Shown here: positions 17,516 through 25,364 of the stretch, piece by piece
Numbering within the stretch: the first letter of the stretch is position 1
Layout: each line of letters begins with the position of its first letter
Assembly: GCF_036195325.1 (NCBI RefSeq)
Contig: NZ_CP108101.1
Location: 6,138,001 to 6,202,000 of the forward strand
Length of the DNA: 64,000 nt
Source of the DNA: Streptomyces sp. NBC_00234
GTDB lineage: Bacteria; Actinomycetota; Actinomycetes; Streptomycetales; Streptomycetaceae
Direction of reading: 5' to 3'
The notes under the pieces: generated by a model
The model's database searches: none
What the model was told of the DNA's origin: nothing
Seen by the model: only the letters and a program-made list of their open reading frames with translations
Made by a program: the position numbers and the translations under genes

Positions 17516-17938
17516 TCAGAGCTCCCTCGGGCCGGGAGCGGCACAGAGCGCCCAGATGACGAACCCGTCGATCGCGATGAGCGCGAGCGCCCAGAACGGC
17601 GAGTAGGGCAGCCACATGAAGTTCGCGATCATGCTCAGACCGGCGAGCACGACACCGACCACCCGCGCCCAGGTGGCGCCGCTGAACAGGGCGAGGCCCG
17701 CCAGGAAGATCACGATGCCCAGAGCGAAGTGAATCCATCCCCACCCGGTGAGGTCGAACTCGTACACGTAGTTGCGCGTCGTGACGAAGACGTCGTCACC
17801 GGCGATCGCCGAGATGCCCGCAAGCACCATCATCAGACCGCCGAAGATCATCAGGACTCCGGCAAAGACCAGCCAGCCGCTGCCGAGGCCGCTTCTGGAG
17901 CCGCCGCGCGTCGGGCTGCCTGCGGTGTGACCTGTCAT
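17516..17938 (-). CDS. Small four-TM membrane protein (DUF7144-like)
   Basis: 140 aa. After a Gly/Ser/Arg-rich cytosolic tail come four hydrophobic helices: WLVFAGVLMIFGGLMMVLAG, WGWIHFALGIVIFLAGLALF, ARVVGVVLAGLSMIANFMWL and a final FWALALIAIDGFVIWAL. The alternation of a GW(G)W motif and an N-terminal loop (DDVFVTTRNYVYEFDLTGW) matches the actinobacterial DUF7144 family. Function unknown. It lies 29 bp upstream of the cyclase gene on the same strand. Confidence 0.85.
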   Translation of the reverse strand: MTGHTAGSPTRGGSRSGLGSGWLVFAGVLMIFGGLMMVLAGISAIAGDDVFVTTRNYVYEFDLTGWGWIHFALGIVIFLAGLALFSGATWARVVGVVLAGLSMIANFMWLPYSPFWALALIAIDGFVIWALCAAPGPREL

Positions 17939-18167
17939 TGCGTGCCTCCGTGCCGGGCGGCCAGGCCCTGCGAGACGGAACGGTCACCTCCAATCTCGCC
18001 CAGACGGCCTCCTGGCGCACTTCGGACATCCTGGACCGATAGCGGGGACGGACGACGCCGCAGGTGGCGGAGGTGTCGTCGGCCTACGCCGATCCCCACC
18101 TCGGTGCATCCACGCGGCCGTGGCAGTGGAAGAGACATCGGAAGGCAATGACGAAGGAGCTGTCCCG

Positions 18168-18608
18168 GTGATCAGAGTGCAACGCACCATGCTCGTCCGT
18201 CGCCCACTGGACGAGGCCATCACATTCCTGGAGGATTTCGCGCGCACGGAGCAATGGGACCCTGCCACCGTCTCCTGTCTCCGCCTCGACAGCGGACCGG
18301 TACGGCCCGGATCGTCCTGGCGCAACACCTCCCGCTTCCGAGGCCGCACCACCGAGCTGACCTACCGTCTGAGCGTCCGGGACGCGGACCGTCTCGTCTT
18401 CGTCGGAGAGAACCGGACTGTCGTGGCGAGGGACGACCTCCACTTCGTTCACGGAGCCGACGGAACGACTCGGCTGTCCTACCGCGCGACGTTCCGCTTC
18501 AAGGGCGTGGCGCGCCTGGTCGCCTTCCTGCTGCGGAAGGACGTCGAGCGCCTCGCGGACGACGTGGCTGCCGCGCTGCCGCGGGTTCTCGATGCGGAAG
18601 TGTCGTAG
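18168..18608 (+). CDS. SRPBCC family protein
   Basis: 146 aa from GTG 18168, chosen because GAAGGAG stands eight bases upstream. The START/SRPBCC fold pattern is clear: VQRTMLVRRPLDEAITFLED at the start, a helix with WDPATVSC, alternating strands (WRNTSRFRGRTTELTYRLSV, FVGENRTVVARDDLHFV), and a long C-terminal helix ending VAAALPRVLDAE. These small helix-grip proteins bind hydrophobic ligands or act as cyclases/aromatases. Partner unknown. It is transcribed divergently from the membrane-protein gene. Confidence 0.85.
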   Translation: MIRVQRTMLVRRPLDEAITFLEDFARTEQWDPATVSCLRLDSGPVRPGSSWRNTSRFRGRTTELTYRLSVRDADRLVFVGENRTVVARDDLHFVHGADGTTRLSYRATFRFKGVARLVAFLLRKDVERLADDVAAALPRVLDAEVS

Positions 18609-18644
18609 CTCCTGTTCGCCCGTCGACCGCGCCGCCCCGGTTTC

Positions 18645-19229
18645 TCAGACCCGCGCCGCCGCGGCCGGAAGCGGCGCCGCCGTGGGCGTCGCGACGCCGC
18701 GTTCCTCCAGAGCCAGGCGCAGGGACCGCAGGGCGTAGTACACGCGGGACTTGACCGTGCCGTGGGGGATGCCGAGAGCGGTGGCGGCTTCCTGCGTGGT
18801 TCTGCCCACGAAGTACGTCTCGTACAGGACCTCGCGGTGTGCCTCGGAGAGTGCCTTGAACGCCTCGCCGACCACGACCGACGAGAGGACGTTCTCGATC
18901 TCGTCCGCGTCCGCCGACATCTCGCGCAGCCAGTTGCTGCCGTCGATCTCGGAGGGGCGGGCGAGGCGGCGCCGGTGGCCGTCGATGACGAGGTTGCGGG
19001 CCACCCTGAAGAGCCAGGGCCGCAACAGGGCCGGTTCGAGGCTCAGGTCCTGCTTGCTCCAGCAGCGCAGAAGCGTCTCCTGGATGATGTCCTCCGCCCG
19101 GTGGCGGTCGCCGCCGACCAGGCGCAGGACGTACGCGTAGAGCGGGTTGGCCTGTTCCTCGTACAGGGCGCGCAGGGCTCGTTCCTTGCTGTCCCGTGAT
19201 TCGCCCGATCCCATCAAGGACCATTGCAT
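18645..19229 (-). CDS. ECF-type RNA polymerase sigma factor
   Basis: 194 aa; ATG 19229 or the in-frame ATG 19214. Region 2 is visible at ~20-85 (LYAYVLRLVGGDRHRAEDIIQETLLRCW, cited in part as DRHRAEDIIQETLL, then PWLFRVARNLVIDGHRRR). Region 4 is at ~125-175 (LSEAHREVLYETYFVGRTTQEAA and GIPHGTVKSRVYYALRSL). It would direct RNA polymerase to a small regulon. No anti-sigma factor is encoded on either side, which is unusual for this class. It is convergent with the SRPBCC gene and followed upstream by the transglycosylase gene on the same strand. Confidence 0.93.
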   Translation of the reverse strand: MQWSLMGSGESRDSKERALRALYEEQANPLYAYVLRLVGGDRHRAEDIIQETLLRCWSKQDLSLEPALLRPWLFRVARNLVIDGHRRRLARPSEIDGSNWLREMSADADEIENVLSSVVVGEAFKALSEAHREVLYETYFVGRTTQEAATALGIPHGTVKSRVYYALRSLRLALEERGVATPTAAPLPAAAARV

Positions 19230-19348
19230 CGTGTACCCCCAGAGTCGGCACTGCTCCCCGTCGGCCGGAGTCTTCTGGGGGTGCGTCCACGGGGCGTTGA
19301 CGGTCGATTGACGGCTCGTACATCTCCTGGTGCGGACGTGGGCGCGGG

Positions 19349-20185
19349 CTACGGTGATTCGCTCGGTGTGGGTGTGGGTGTGGGTGTGGGTGTGGGTGTG
19401 GGGCTCGGTGTCGGTGTGGGTGTCGGATTCCGTGTCGAGGTCGGCGTCGGGGTCGGCGAAGGGGTGAAGGACGGGGGCGGGGCGCCGATGCCCTCGTACC
19501 TCGCGAACAGCGCCCGGATGCCCACGACATAGCCCTGCGACTGGTTCGTGGTGGGGATGCCGCCGGCCTGGCGTACGGCTTCGAGGTCCGTGTCGTAGGC
19601 CGCGAGTGTCAGGTCGAGTACGGTGCCGATGGCCTGGCCGTTGTCGATGAGGAGCTGGACTTCTCCGGCCAGCGCGCAGAGATGGCGGCCCTGCGCCATG
19701 ATCGAGTCGGCCGCGTCGAACGCCGAGATCTTGTCGTTGTCGTTCTCGTCCTGGCCGTACTTCGTGAACACGGCCGGGGGCAGCTGTGAGACGCCCTCGG
19801 CCCCGTCCGCACCGACCTTGTTCGCGTCGAAGCCGGACTCGCGCTCCAGCTGGGCGGCGATCACCACCGGGCCGATCGCCTCGCAGAGCGCGCCGGCCGC
19901 CTTGATGGGTTCCAGGAGCTCCGCCGGTACCTGGGCGGGGTCGAGTTCGCCCTTCCCGTCCCCCTGGAACACCTCCACGACCTTGTCGGCCTCGATGGCC
20001 GGGTCCACGCCGCCGCCTCCGAACAGTTGGATGAGGGCGATGAGCGGGGCCAGGAGCACGCCGAGCCCGCCGACGACGATGACGACGATCACCGTCCCGA
20101 GGAGTACGGCCGGTGAGGTCAGGCAGCCGAGGCCGCCCGCCGCGCCGATGGCGATCTTCGCCGTGCTGGGACCGTCGGAACTCAT
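19349..20185 (-). CDS. Membrane-anchored lytic transglycosylase-like protein with Thr-Pro tail
   Basis: 278 aa from ATG 20185. Residues ~22-45 form a membrane helix (LLGTVIVVIVVGGLGVLLAP). A transglycosylase/SLT-type domain follows: the catalytic Glu context is VIAAQLERESGFDANKVG (~105), then GADGAEGVSQLPPAVFTKYG and a C-terminal DLTLAAYDTDLEAVRQAGG. The last ~45 residues are a Thr-Pro repeat, a wall-spanning spacer. Such an enzyme opens peptidoglycan for a secretion channel, fitting its divergent position next to the T4SS-like genes. The catalytic assignment is from pattern, not structure. Confidence 0.85.
   Translation of the reverse strand: MSSDGPSTAKIAIGAAGGLGCLTSPAVLLGTVIVVIVVGGLGVLLAPLIALIQLFGGGGVDPAIEADKVVEVFQGDGKGELDPAQVPAELLEPIKAAGALCEAIGPVVIAAQLERESGFDANKVGADGAEGVSQLPPAVFTKYGQDENDNDKISAFDAADSIMAQGRHLCALAGEVQLLIDNGQAIGTVLDLTLAAYDTDLEAVRQAGGIPTTNQSQGYVVGIRALFARYEGIGAPPPSFTPSPTPTPTSTRNPTPTPTPSPTPTPTPTPTPTPSESP
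19365..19400. repeat. Hexanucleotide microsatellite (GGTGTG)x6
   Basis: Six perfect GGTGTG units followed by degenerate copies to about 19430. On the minus strand they encode the Thr-Pro tail of the transglycosylase. Such a tract can change length by slippage in 6-bp steps without breaking the frame. Confidence 0.9.
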
Positions 20186-20391
20186 GAGCTGATCACGCTC
20201 TCTCCCTGTCGCTCGCGACCGTTGCGGCCGTCTGTTCGAAATGAGTCGCCGAAGCCTTGAACCGGTGTGGGTGGGGCCCGCGTTGTGGCTGTCTGACGGA
20301 GCTCGACGGTCTCGAAGGTTGAGAACGGGTTCTGGAGCAGACCAGTTCAAACGCCCAGGAATCGATCGTGAGAAGAGAGGGTGGGGCACGC

Positions 20392-21033
20392 ATGACTGTC
20401 CCTTCAGCGGAGCCCGCCGGCCCGCAGATGTGGGTACGGGGGCCCACGCGTCAGCAGCCCGCCGGGGAGCCGGGTACGGCTGCCGAGGACGGATCCACGA
20501 CGATGCTGCGGCCGGTGGCCGCGCAGGGGTTGCGGAGTCCCGCCGAGGCGGGCGGACGGCCCCGGCCGCAGCGCCCCCGCCGCAGTCGGCAGGGGACCCT
20601 GTCCGGTGAAGGGCTCGGCTGGGTCGGCGCGCACGGGGGCGCCGGGGCGAGCACGCTGGCCCGGGTGCTCGGCGGCAGCGACCTCGGATGTGCGTGGCCC
20701 GATCCGTCCCGGGGCGAACCCGCCCGCGTGATGCTGGTGGCTCGCACGCACGCCGAAGGGATGCGCGCCGCTTCCCGCGCACTGAACGCCCTCCGCGAGG
20801 GCCGGCATCCCGCCGGAATGGAGCTGGTGGCGCTGGTGCTCGTCGCGGACGCGCCCGGCCGGCTCCCTCTCGTACTCGCCAACCGGGTACGGATTCTGCG
20901 GTCCGCCGCTCCCGTGCGGCGGCTCCCGTGGATCCCCGCCTGGCGGCTGGGCAAGGAGACGAGGAAGCTCCCCAAGGAACTGTTCCGGCTGGGCGCGCTG
21001 GCCGGTACGCGTCCCGACGGGCCGGGGGAGTGA
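20392..21033 (+). CDS. DUF6668-like protein, ParA-like core without P-loop lysine
   Basis: 213 aa from ATG 20392 (an in-frame GTG at 20368 is possible but has no better ribosome site). Residues 76-95 read LGWVGAHGGAGASTLARVLG, which mimics a MinD/ParA P-loop (GGxGKST) with the lysine replaced by Ala. Then come strand-like MLVARTHAEG and LVALVLVADAPG segments and a C-terminal PLPW-type basic end (RRLPWIPAWRLGKETRKLPK). The family is typical of streptomycete T4SS-like clusters. It is probably a partitioning/positioning-like accessory; nucleotide binding is doubtful. It heads the operon that runs to 28995. Confidence 0.75.
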   Translation: MTVPSAEPAGPQMWVRGPTRQQPAGEPGTAAEDGSTTMLRPVAAQGLRSPAEAGGRPRPQRPRRSRQGTLSGEGLGWVGAHGGAGASTLARVLGGSDLGCAWPDPSRGEPARVMLVARTHAEGMRAASRALNALREGRHPAGMELVALVLVADAPGRLPLVLANRVRILRSAAPVRRLPWIPAWRLGKETRKLPKELFRLGALAGTRPDGPGE

Positions 21034-21035
21034 CC

Positions 21036-21311
21036 GTGACCGGCATCCATCCCGCGGGCGCTCTGCTCGCCGCCACGTTCTCGCCGGGTCCGGAAGCCGA
21101 CCGGATTCTCGGCCTTCTCGCCTGGTGCGCCTCGGCCGCCGGAGTCGGCGGGGTCATCACGGTCGGCACCCTGATGGCGCTCCAACTGCGCAGCGGCACA
21201 CCGGGGGAGGGCGGCGAGCACTTCCGCGGGCTCTTCTTCATCATGCTCGCCTGCGTCCTGGCCTCCACGGCCGGGCCGATCGTGTCCTCCCTCGGCTCGC
21301 TCGCTCTCTGA
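21036..21311 (+). CDS. Two-TM small protein, pilin-like (VirB2/TrbC size)
   Basis: 91 aa. GTG 21036 was chosen over GTG 21030 because GGGGGAG lies at proper distance from it. Two hydrophobic segments, ILGLLAWCASAAGVGGVITV and FFIMLACVLASTAGPIVSSL, are separated by a short polar loop with Gly/Glu. Size, topology and position before a VirB6-like gene resemble T4SS pilin subunits, but no pilin-specific motif is visible. It starts three bases after the previous stop. Confidence 0.7.
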   Translation: MTGIHPAGALLAATFSPGPEADRILGLLAWCASAAGVGGVITVGTLMALQLRSGTPGEGGEHFRGLFFIMLACVLASTAGPIVSSLGSLAL

Positions 21312-21425
21312 CCACACCTCATCAACACCCGTCCCGATCATGGCTGTTCGCCGACCACAACAGCTCCGGGACCTTCCTCTTCCCCCGCCACCCGTCGGTG
21401 GCGCACGACCTCGCAGGAGACAGCC

Positions 21426-21707
21426 ATGAAAGCGCTCATACCCTCGCTCTTCGACGCCTCGAAGGTTCCCACGCCGAAAAGCAACGCTCCGAAGGCGCTC
21501 ACCGACAAGGTCGACGTGGTCCTCGGCATCGCCGCCTGGGCGGGTACCGCCGCAGGCGTGGCGGGCGTCCTGATCACCGGCGCCATGATGGCCATCTCCA
21601 TGAAGCGCGGCGAGAGTTCCGAGCACATGAGCCGTCTCGGCATGGTGCTGGGCGGCTGTGTGCTGGTGGCCACCGCGGGTCCGCTCGTCACCTTCGTCTT
21701 CAAGTAG
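21426..21707 (+). CDS. Second two-TM small protein, paralogue-like to the preceding one
   Basis: 93 aa from ATG 21426, with AGGAGA upstream. The layout mirrors the 21036 gene: a first segment VVLGIAAWAGTAAGVAGVLI, a loop with MAISMKRGESSEHMSRLG, and a second segment VLGGCVLVATAGPLVTFVF. The two share the pattern AW-G-A-G-VI-G--MA-----GE---H ... GG/A-CVL--TAGP. This implies an ancient duplication. Likely a pilin-like or channel subunit of the T4SS-like machine. Confidence 0.72.
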   Translation: MKALIPSLFDASKVPTPKSNAPKALTDKVDVVLGIAAWAGTAAGVAGVLITGAMMAISMKRGESSEHMSRLGMVLGGCVLVATAGPLVTFVFK

Positions 21708-21724
21708 ACAAGAGGGCGGACATC

Positions 21725-22513
21725 ATGTTCGGACGTCACCAGAGAGACTCCGGGGCGGAGCAGCCGTTCTGGAACCAGCAGGGATGGCTGCTCTCCGCGG
21801 CCTTTCTCGCCGTTGTCCTCGTCATATCCGGGATCACCTGGCTGTCGGCGGGGGACGACACCCCGGCCGCCCGGCAGGGGAACCCCGCCCAGAAGGGGCC
21901 GTTGTCCTCCGCGGCGCCGAAGGGTGCTCAGCCTGCCGCCGACGGGGCCGGCGAGAGCCCGGCCGGCACCGGGCGGCCCGGCGGCTGCCTCACCGACGAC
22001 GGCGACCAGACGCCCCCGTCGGCCCCGCCCGAGGATCTCGGGTGGCGTTCGCTGGGTCTGTCGAGGATTCCCGTGTCGCCCTCGGCGGGTCCGGTCAGGA
22101 CCAGCGGTGCGGTCATGTGGTGCTTCGCCCGTACGCCGCTGGGCGCGGTGCTGGCCGCCCACGTGATTCCCGCCCGCATGAGCGGCAAGGACTGGCGCAC
22201 CGTCACCGAGCAGCAGGTCGTGTCCGGACGTGGACGGGATCTGTTCGTCGCGCAGCGGAGCACCGTCCCGGAATCGGCCGGCAACGGAAGCACGGCCGGC
22301 TCGTACGTCGGGTTCGCGCTGAGCTCCTACTCCAAGGACACCGCCATGGTGCAACTCCTCATCAAGAACGTTTCGGGTGGCTACGGAACGACCTTCGTCA
22401 CCGTGAACTGGGACGGCGGCGACTGGAAGGTGCAGCCCAGGACCAACGGCTCGCTGTACACCTCGTTGACGACCGTGACGGGTAACCACGGATTCACCAT
22501 GTGGGGGGTGTGA
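21725..22513 (+). CDS. Single-pass membrane protein of T4SS-like cluster
   Basis: 262 aa. A short cytosolic N-terminus (FGRHQRDSGAEQPFWNQQGW) precedes one membrane helix (LLSAAFLAVVLVISGITWLS). A Pro/Ala-rich linker and a globular extracytoplasmic domain follow (GGCLTDDGDQTPPSAPPEDL to the end). The position, one helix and an outer domain are like VirB8/VirB10-type scaffold proteins, yet no family motif is recognised. It lies between the pilin-like and VirB6-like genes. Confidence 0.75.
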   Translation: MFGRHQRDSGAEQPFWNQQGWLLSAAFLAVVLVISGITWLSAGDDTPAARQGNPAQKGPLSSAAPKGAQPAADGAGESPAGTGRPGGCLTDDGDQTPPSAPPEDLGWRSLGLSRIPVSPSAGPVRTSGAVMWCFARTPLGAVLAAHVIPARMSGKDWRTVTEQQVVSGRGRDLFVAQRSTVPESAGNGSTAGSYVGFALSSYSKDTAMVQLLIKNVSGGYGTTFVTVNWDGGDWKVQPRTNGSLYTSLTTVTGNHGFTMWGV

Positions 22514-22514
22514 C

Positions 22515-23768
22515 GTGCCCTCCTGCCCCACCGGGGACCCACTGGTCGACGCGATCACGGGCTTCTTCGACTTCCTGGACGACCCGATCGGCACCATCGT
22601 GTCGGGCATCGCCCACTCCGTACTCGCCGCGGCCATCGCGGCCTTCGGCGAACTGACCGTGTCGATTCCCACGCTCTCCTCGACCGCTACCCCGCAGCAG
22701 GTCAACAACCAGACGCAGTGGGTGGTCGTCTACACGGCGGTCGGCTCACTGATCTTCGCCGCGATCCGGATGGCGATCGAACGCCGCGGGGAGGCCGGCA
22801 CGACGGCGCTCAAAGGTCTGTTCCGGGTGATTCTCGTGTCGGGCGCGGCGACCACCGTGGTGACCCTGCTGGCGGGACTCTCCGACCGGTACGCCGACTT
22901 CCTCTTCAAACAGGCGGCGTACGAACAGCTCACCAGCAACATCGGATGCCAGAACTCCAGTGGCATCGAGGCGTTCCTGCTGCTCGTCCTCGCCTTCCTG
23001 CTGCTGATCGCCGCCATCCTGCACACGATCCTGCTCTACATCCGCCTCGGCGTGATGATCGTGCTGCTGGGCACGCTGCCGCTGGCCGCCGCAGCCTCCA
23101 TGACGGACTGGGGCAACGGCTGGTGGCGCAAGCACATCGGCTGGATGATCGCCTGGCTGCTGTACAAACCGGCGGCCGGACTGGTCATGTACGCGGGCTC
23201 CGCGATGATCTCGAACGGCCAGCAGAACGGCATCCAGGAACGCATCGCCGGTATCGGCGTCATGCTCCTCTCCGCCGTGGCACTGCCCGCCCTGCTCAAG
23301 CTCATCGTGCCGGCGACCGCGGCGCTCGGCGGCGGGAACGGCGTGGGCCAGGGCGTGTCCGCCGTGGGCGGCGCCGTCGCCTCCGGAGCGAAGTCCGTCG
23401 CCTCCGGAAGCGGCGGCAGCGGGGGCGGATCGGCAGGCAAGGCCGGACCCTCGGGAGCTTCGGCAGCCTCGGGCGGCGCCGGTGCGCCGGGCAGCGCCGG
23501 GGGCACGGGAAGCGCGGGCGGCGCCGGGTCGAACGGTCAGCAGAGCGCGCCCGGCGGGGCCGGTGCGGCCGGTGGGTCGAGTGCGGCCGGTGGCACGGGT
23601 GCGGGAGGAGCGGTCGGCGGCGGTGCGGCCGGCAGCGCGGGTGCGGCAGCCGCCGCAGGTCCTGCGGGAGCCGCCCTGGGCGCCGCGATGGCCGCGGCCC
23701 AAGGCGTGGGGAGGATCGCGAGCGGAGCCCTGGACGGCGCCGACGGGGACGCCGGCCACAACCGCTAG
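22515..23768 (+). CDS. VirB6/TrbL-like polytopic membrane protein with Gly/Ala/Ser-rich tail
   Basis: 417 aa from GTG 22515, two bases after the previous stop. Residues ~20-285 contain six or more hydrophobic helices, including WVVVYTAVGSLIFAAIRMAI and LLLVLAFLLLIAAILHTILL, and a conserved-looking WRKHIGWMIAWLLYKPAAG. The last ~130 residues are a low-complexity Gly/Ala/Ser tail. This is the architecture of TrbL/VirB6 inner-membrane channel proteins. A hairpin follows before the next gene. Confidence 0.82.
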   Translation: MPSCPTGDPLVDAITGFFDFLDDPIGTIVSGIAHSVLAAAIAAFGELTVSIPTLSSTATPQQVNNQTQWVVVYTAVGSLIFAAIRMAIERRGEAGTTALKGLFRVILVSGAATTVVTLLAGLSDRYADFLFKQAAYEQLTSNIGCQNSSGIEAFLLLVLAFLLLIAAILHTILLYIRLGVMIVLLGTLPLAAAASMTDWGNGWWRKHIGWMIAWLLYKPAAGLVMYAGSAMISNGQQNGIQERIAGIGVMLLSAVALPALLKLIVPATAALGGGNGVGQGVSAVGGAVASGAKSVASGSGGSGGGSAGKAGPSGASAASGGAGAPGSAGGTGSAGGAGSNGQQSAPGGAGAAGGSSAAGGTGAGGAVGGGAAGSAGAAAAAGPAGAALGAAMAAAQGVGRIASGALDGADGDAGHNR

Positions 23769-23771
23769 CCA

Positions 23772-23807
23772 GGGCCTGCCGCTCGGGACCGTCCGAACGG
23801 CAGGCCC
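23772..23807 (+). terminator. Intra-cluster hairpin
   Basis: Perfect 10-bp arms (GGGCCTGCCG and complement) with a 16-base loop, starting four bases after the VirB6-like stop and 64 bases before the SCO6880-like start. It may terminate or attenuate transcription into the ATPase half of the cluster. Confidence 0.6.
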
Positions 23808-23870
23808 CGAACCACCCACCACCCACCGGGCGTTCGGCCCGGCCAAGCCATTCAGGAAGGAAGCACAACC

Positions 23871-25364
23871 ATGGCTACGGAAGCCGTTACACATCCCACG
23901 TACGGGAACTGGCGCCGCCCACGGCGCCCGGGGCTCGGCCCACTCGGCCTGATCGGCACGTTCGGAGTCTTCGGCGGTCTCGTCGTGGTGCTGCTCTCGT
24001 CGCTGATCTCCCTGGTCGCCGCCGTGGTGGTGCTCGTCCCTCTCGTCGTCGTGCTCACCCCGCTGGCTCTGCGCACCCAGGACGGCCGCAACCTGTACCA
24101 GCTGCTGACCCTGCGCATCGGCTGGCTGCGCCGTAAGTCCAAGGGCGCCCACATCTATGTGTCCGGGCCGCTGTCGCAACGCCCCGGCGGTCGATTCAGG
24201 CCGCCCGGGCTGCTGAACCGGGTGACGGCCGGCGAGGGACGGGACGCGTACGACCGCCCGTTCGGCGTGCTGCACCACCGTGGGCGCAACCTCTACTCCG
24301 TCGTGCTGGCCTGCGAGCCGGACGGCGGTTCCCTCGTCGACCCCGACCAGGTCGACGTGTGGGTGGCGATGTGGGGCGAGTGGCTCGCCAGGCTCTCGCA
24401 CGAGCCCGGGCTGCGCGGCGCGTCGGTCGTCGTCGAGACCGCGCCCGACCCGGGCACGCGGCTGGCCGCCGAGGTCCTGCCCCGGATCACGGCGGACGCC
24501 CCGCCGGCCGCGCGTGCCGTGATGGAGGAGGTCGTCGAGCGCTACCCGTCCGCCTCGTCCGAGATGCACACCTACATCACCCTCACCTACGGCGTCCCGC
24601 CCGGGCAGAAGCGCCGGCACGAGGACGTCGTCAACGACCTCGCCATCCGAATCCCCGGTCTGCTCACCGGACTTGTCGGGGCGGGCGGAGGCTCGGCCTA
24701 CCCGCTCTCCGCGGAGCGGATCGCCGAGGTCGTACGCGTCGCCTACGACCCCGCCGTCGCGGCGGACGTGCTCAGCGCGCGTGCCCAGCACGGCGGTACG
24801 GGACTGGAGTGGGACGACGCGGGGCCGTCCGCCTGTGTGGAGACCGTCAAGTCCTACCAGCACGACTCCGGTTACTCGCGCAGCTGGCTGCTCACCCTCG
24901 CTCCTCGCGGCACGGTGCGCTCCGGCGTCCTGCGCAGCATGCTGGAGGCCGCGCCGGGAACCAGGCGCAAGCGGGTCGCGCTCCTCTACCGGCCCATCGA
25001 CCCCGCGACCTCCGCACGGATCGTCGAAGCGGACCGCCGCAGCGCCCAGTTCATGGCCAGCTCCGGACGCGGCATGGTGCAGGCGAGAGCGGCGTCCGAG
25101 GTGCGGGCGGCCGAACAGACGGCGGCGGAGGAGGCGTCCGGTGCGGGACTGGTCGAGTTCTCGCTGATGTTCACCGTCACGGTCGACGACGCCGACCAGC
25201 TGGACGAGGCCGACGTGACCGTACGCAATCTCCTTGCCTCGTCCCGCATTTCGATGCGCCCCGCCGACCGCATGCAGGCCGCCGCGTTCAGCTGCACCCT
25301 GCCCGTCGGCATCCTTCCGTGGGAGCAGACGCTGATCCCGCACGAGCTCCAGGAGGCACTGTGA
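23871..25364 (+). CDS. SCO6880 family protein (VirB4 N-terminal-like)
   Basis: 497 aa with AGGAAGG before ATG 23871. Two adjoining hydrophobic segments at ~27-65 (GLIGTFGVFGGLVVVLLSSL and the following VAAVVVLVPLVVVLTPLAL) anchor it; the rest is cytosolic. The region LYQLLTLRIGWLRRKSKG and the final TLPVGILPWEQTLIPHEL match the actinobacterial SCO6880 family. It corresponds to the membrane and N-terminal part of a VirB4/TrbE protein, split from the motor domain encoded next. Its stop overlaps the ATPase start (GTGA). Confidence 0.85.
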   Translation: MATEAVTHPTYGNWRRPRRPGLGPLGLIGTFGVFGGLVVVLLSSLISLVAAVVVLVPLVVVLTPLALRTQDGRNLYQLLTLRIGWLRRKSKGAHIYVSGPLSQRPGGRFRPPGLLNRVTAGEGRDAYDRPFGVLHHRGRNLYSVVLACEPDGGSLVDPDQVDVWVAMWGEWLARLSHEPGLRGASVVVETAPDPGTRLAAEVLPRITADAPPAARAVMEEVVERYPSASSEMHTYITLTYGVPPGQKRRHEDVVNDLAIRIPGLLTGLVGAGGGSAYPLSAERIAEVVRVAYDPAVAADVLSARAQHGGTGLEWDDAGPSACVETVKSYQHDSGYSRSWLLTLAPRGTVRSGVLRSMLEAAPGTRRKRVALLYRPIDPATSARIVEADRRSAQFMASSGRGMVQARAASEVRAAEQTAAEEASGAGLVEFSLMFTVTVDDADQLDEADVTVRNLLASSRISMRPADRMQAAAFSCTLPVGILPWEQTLIPHELQEAL

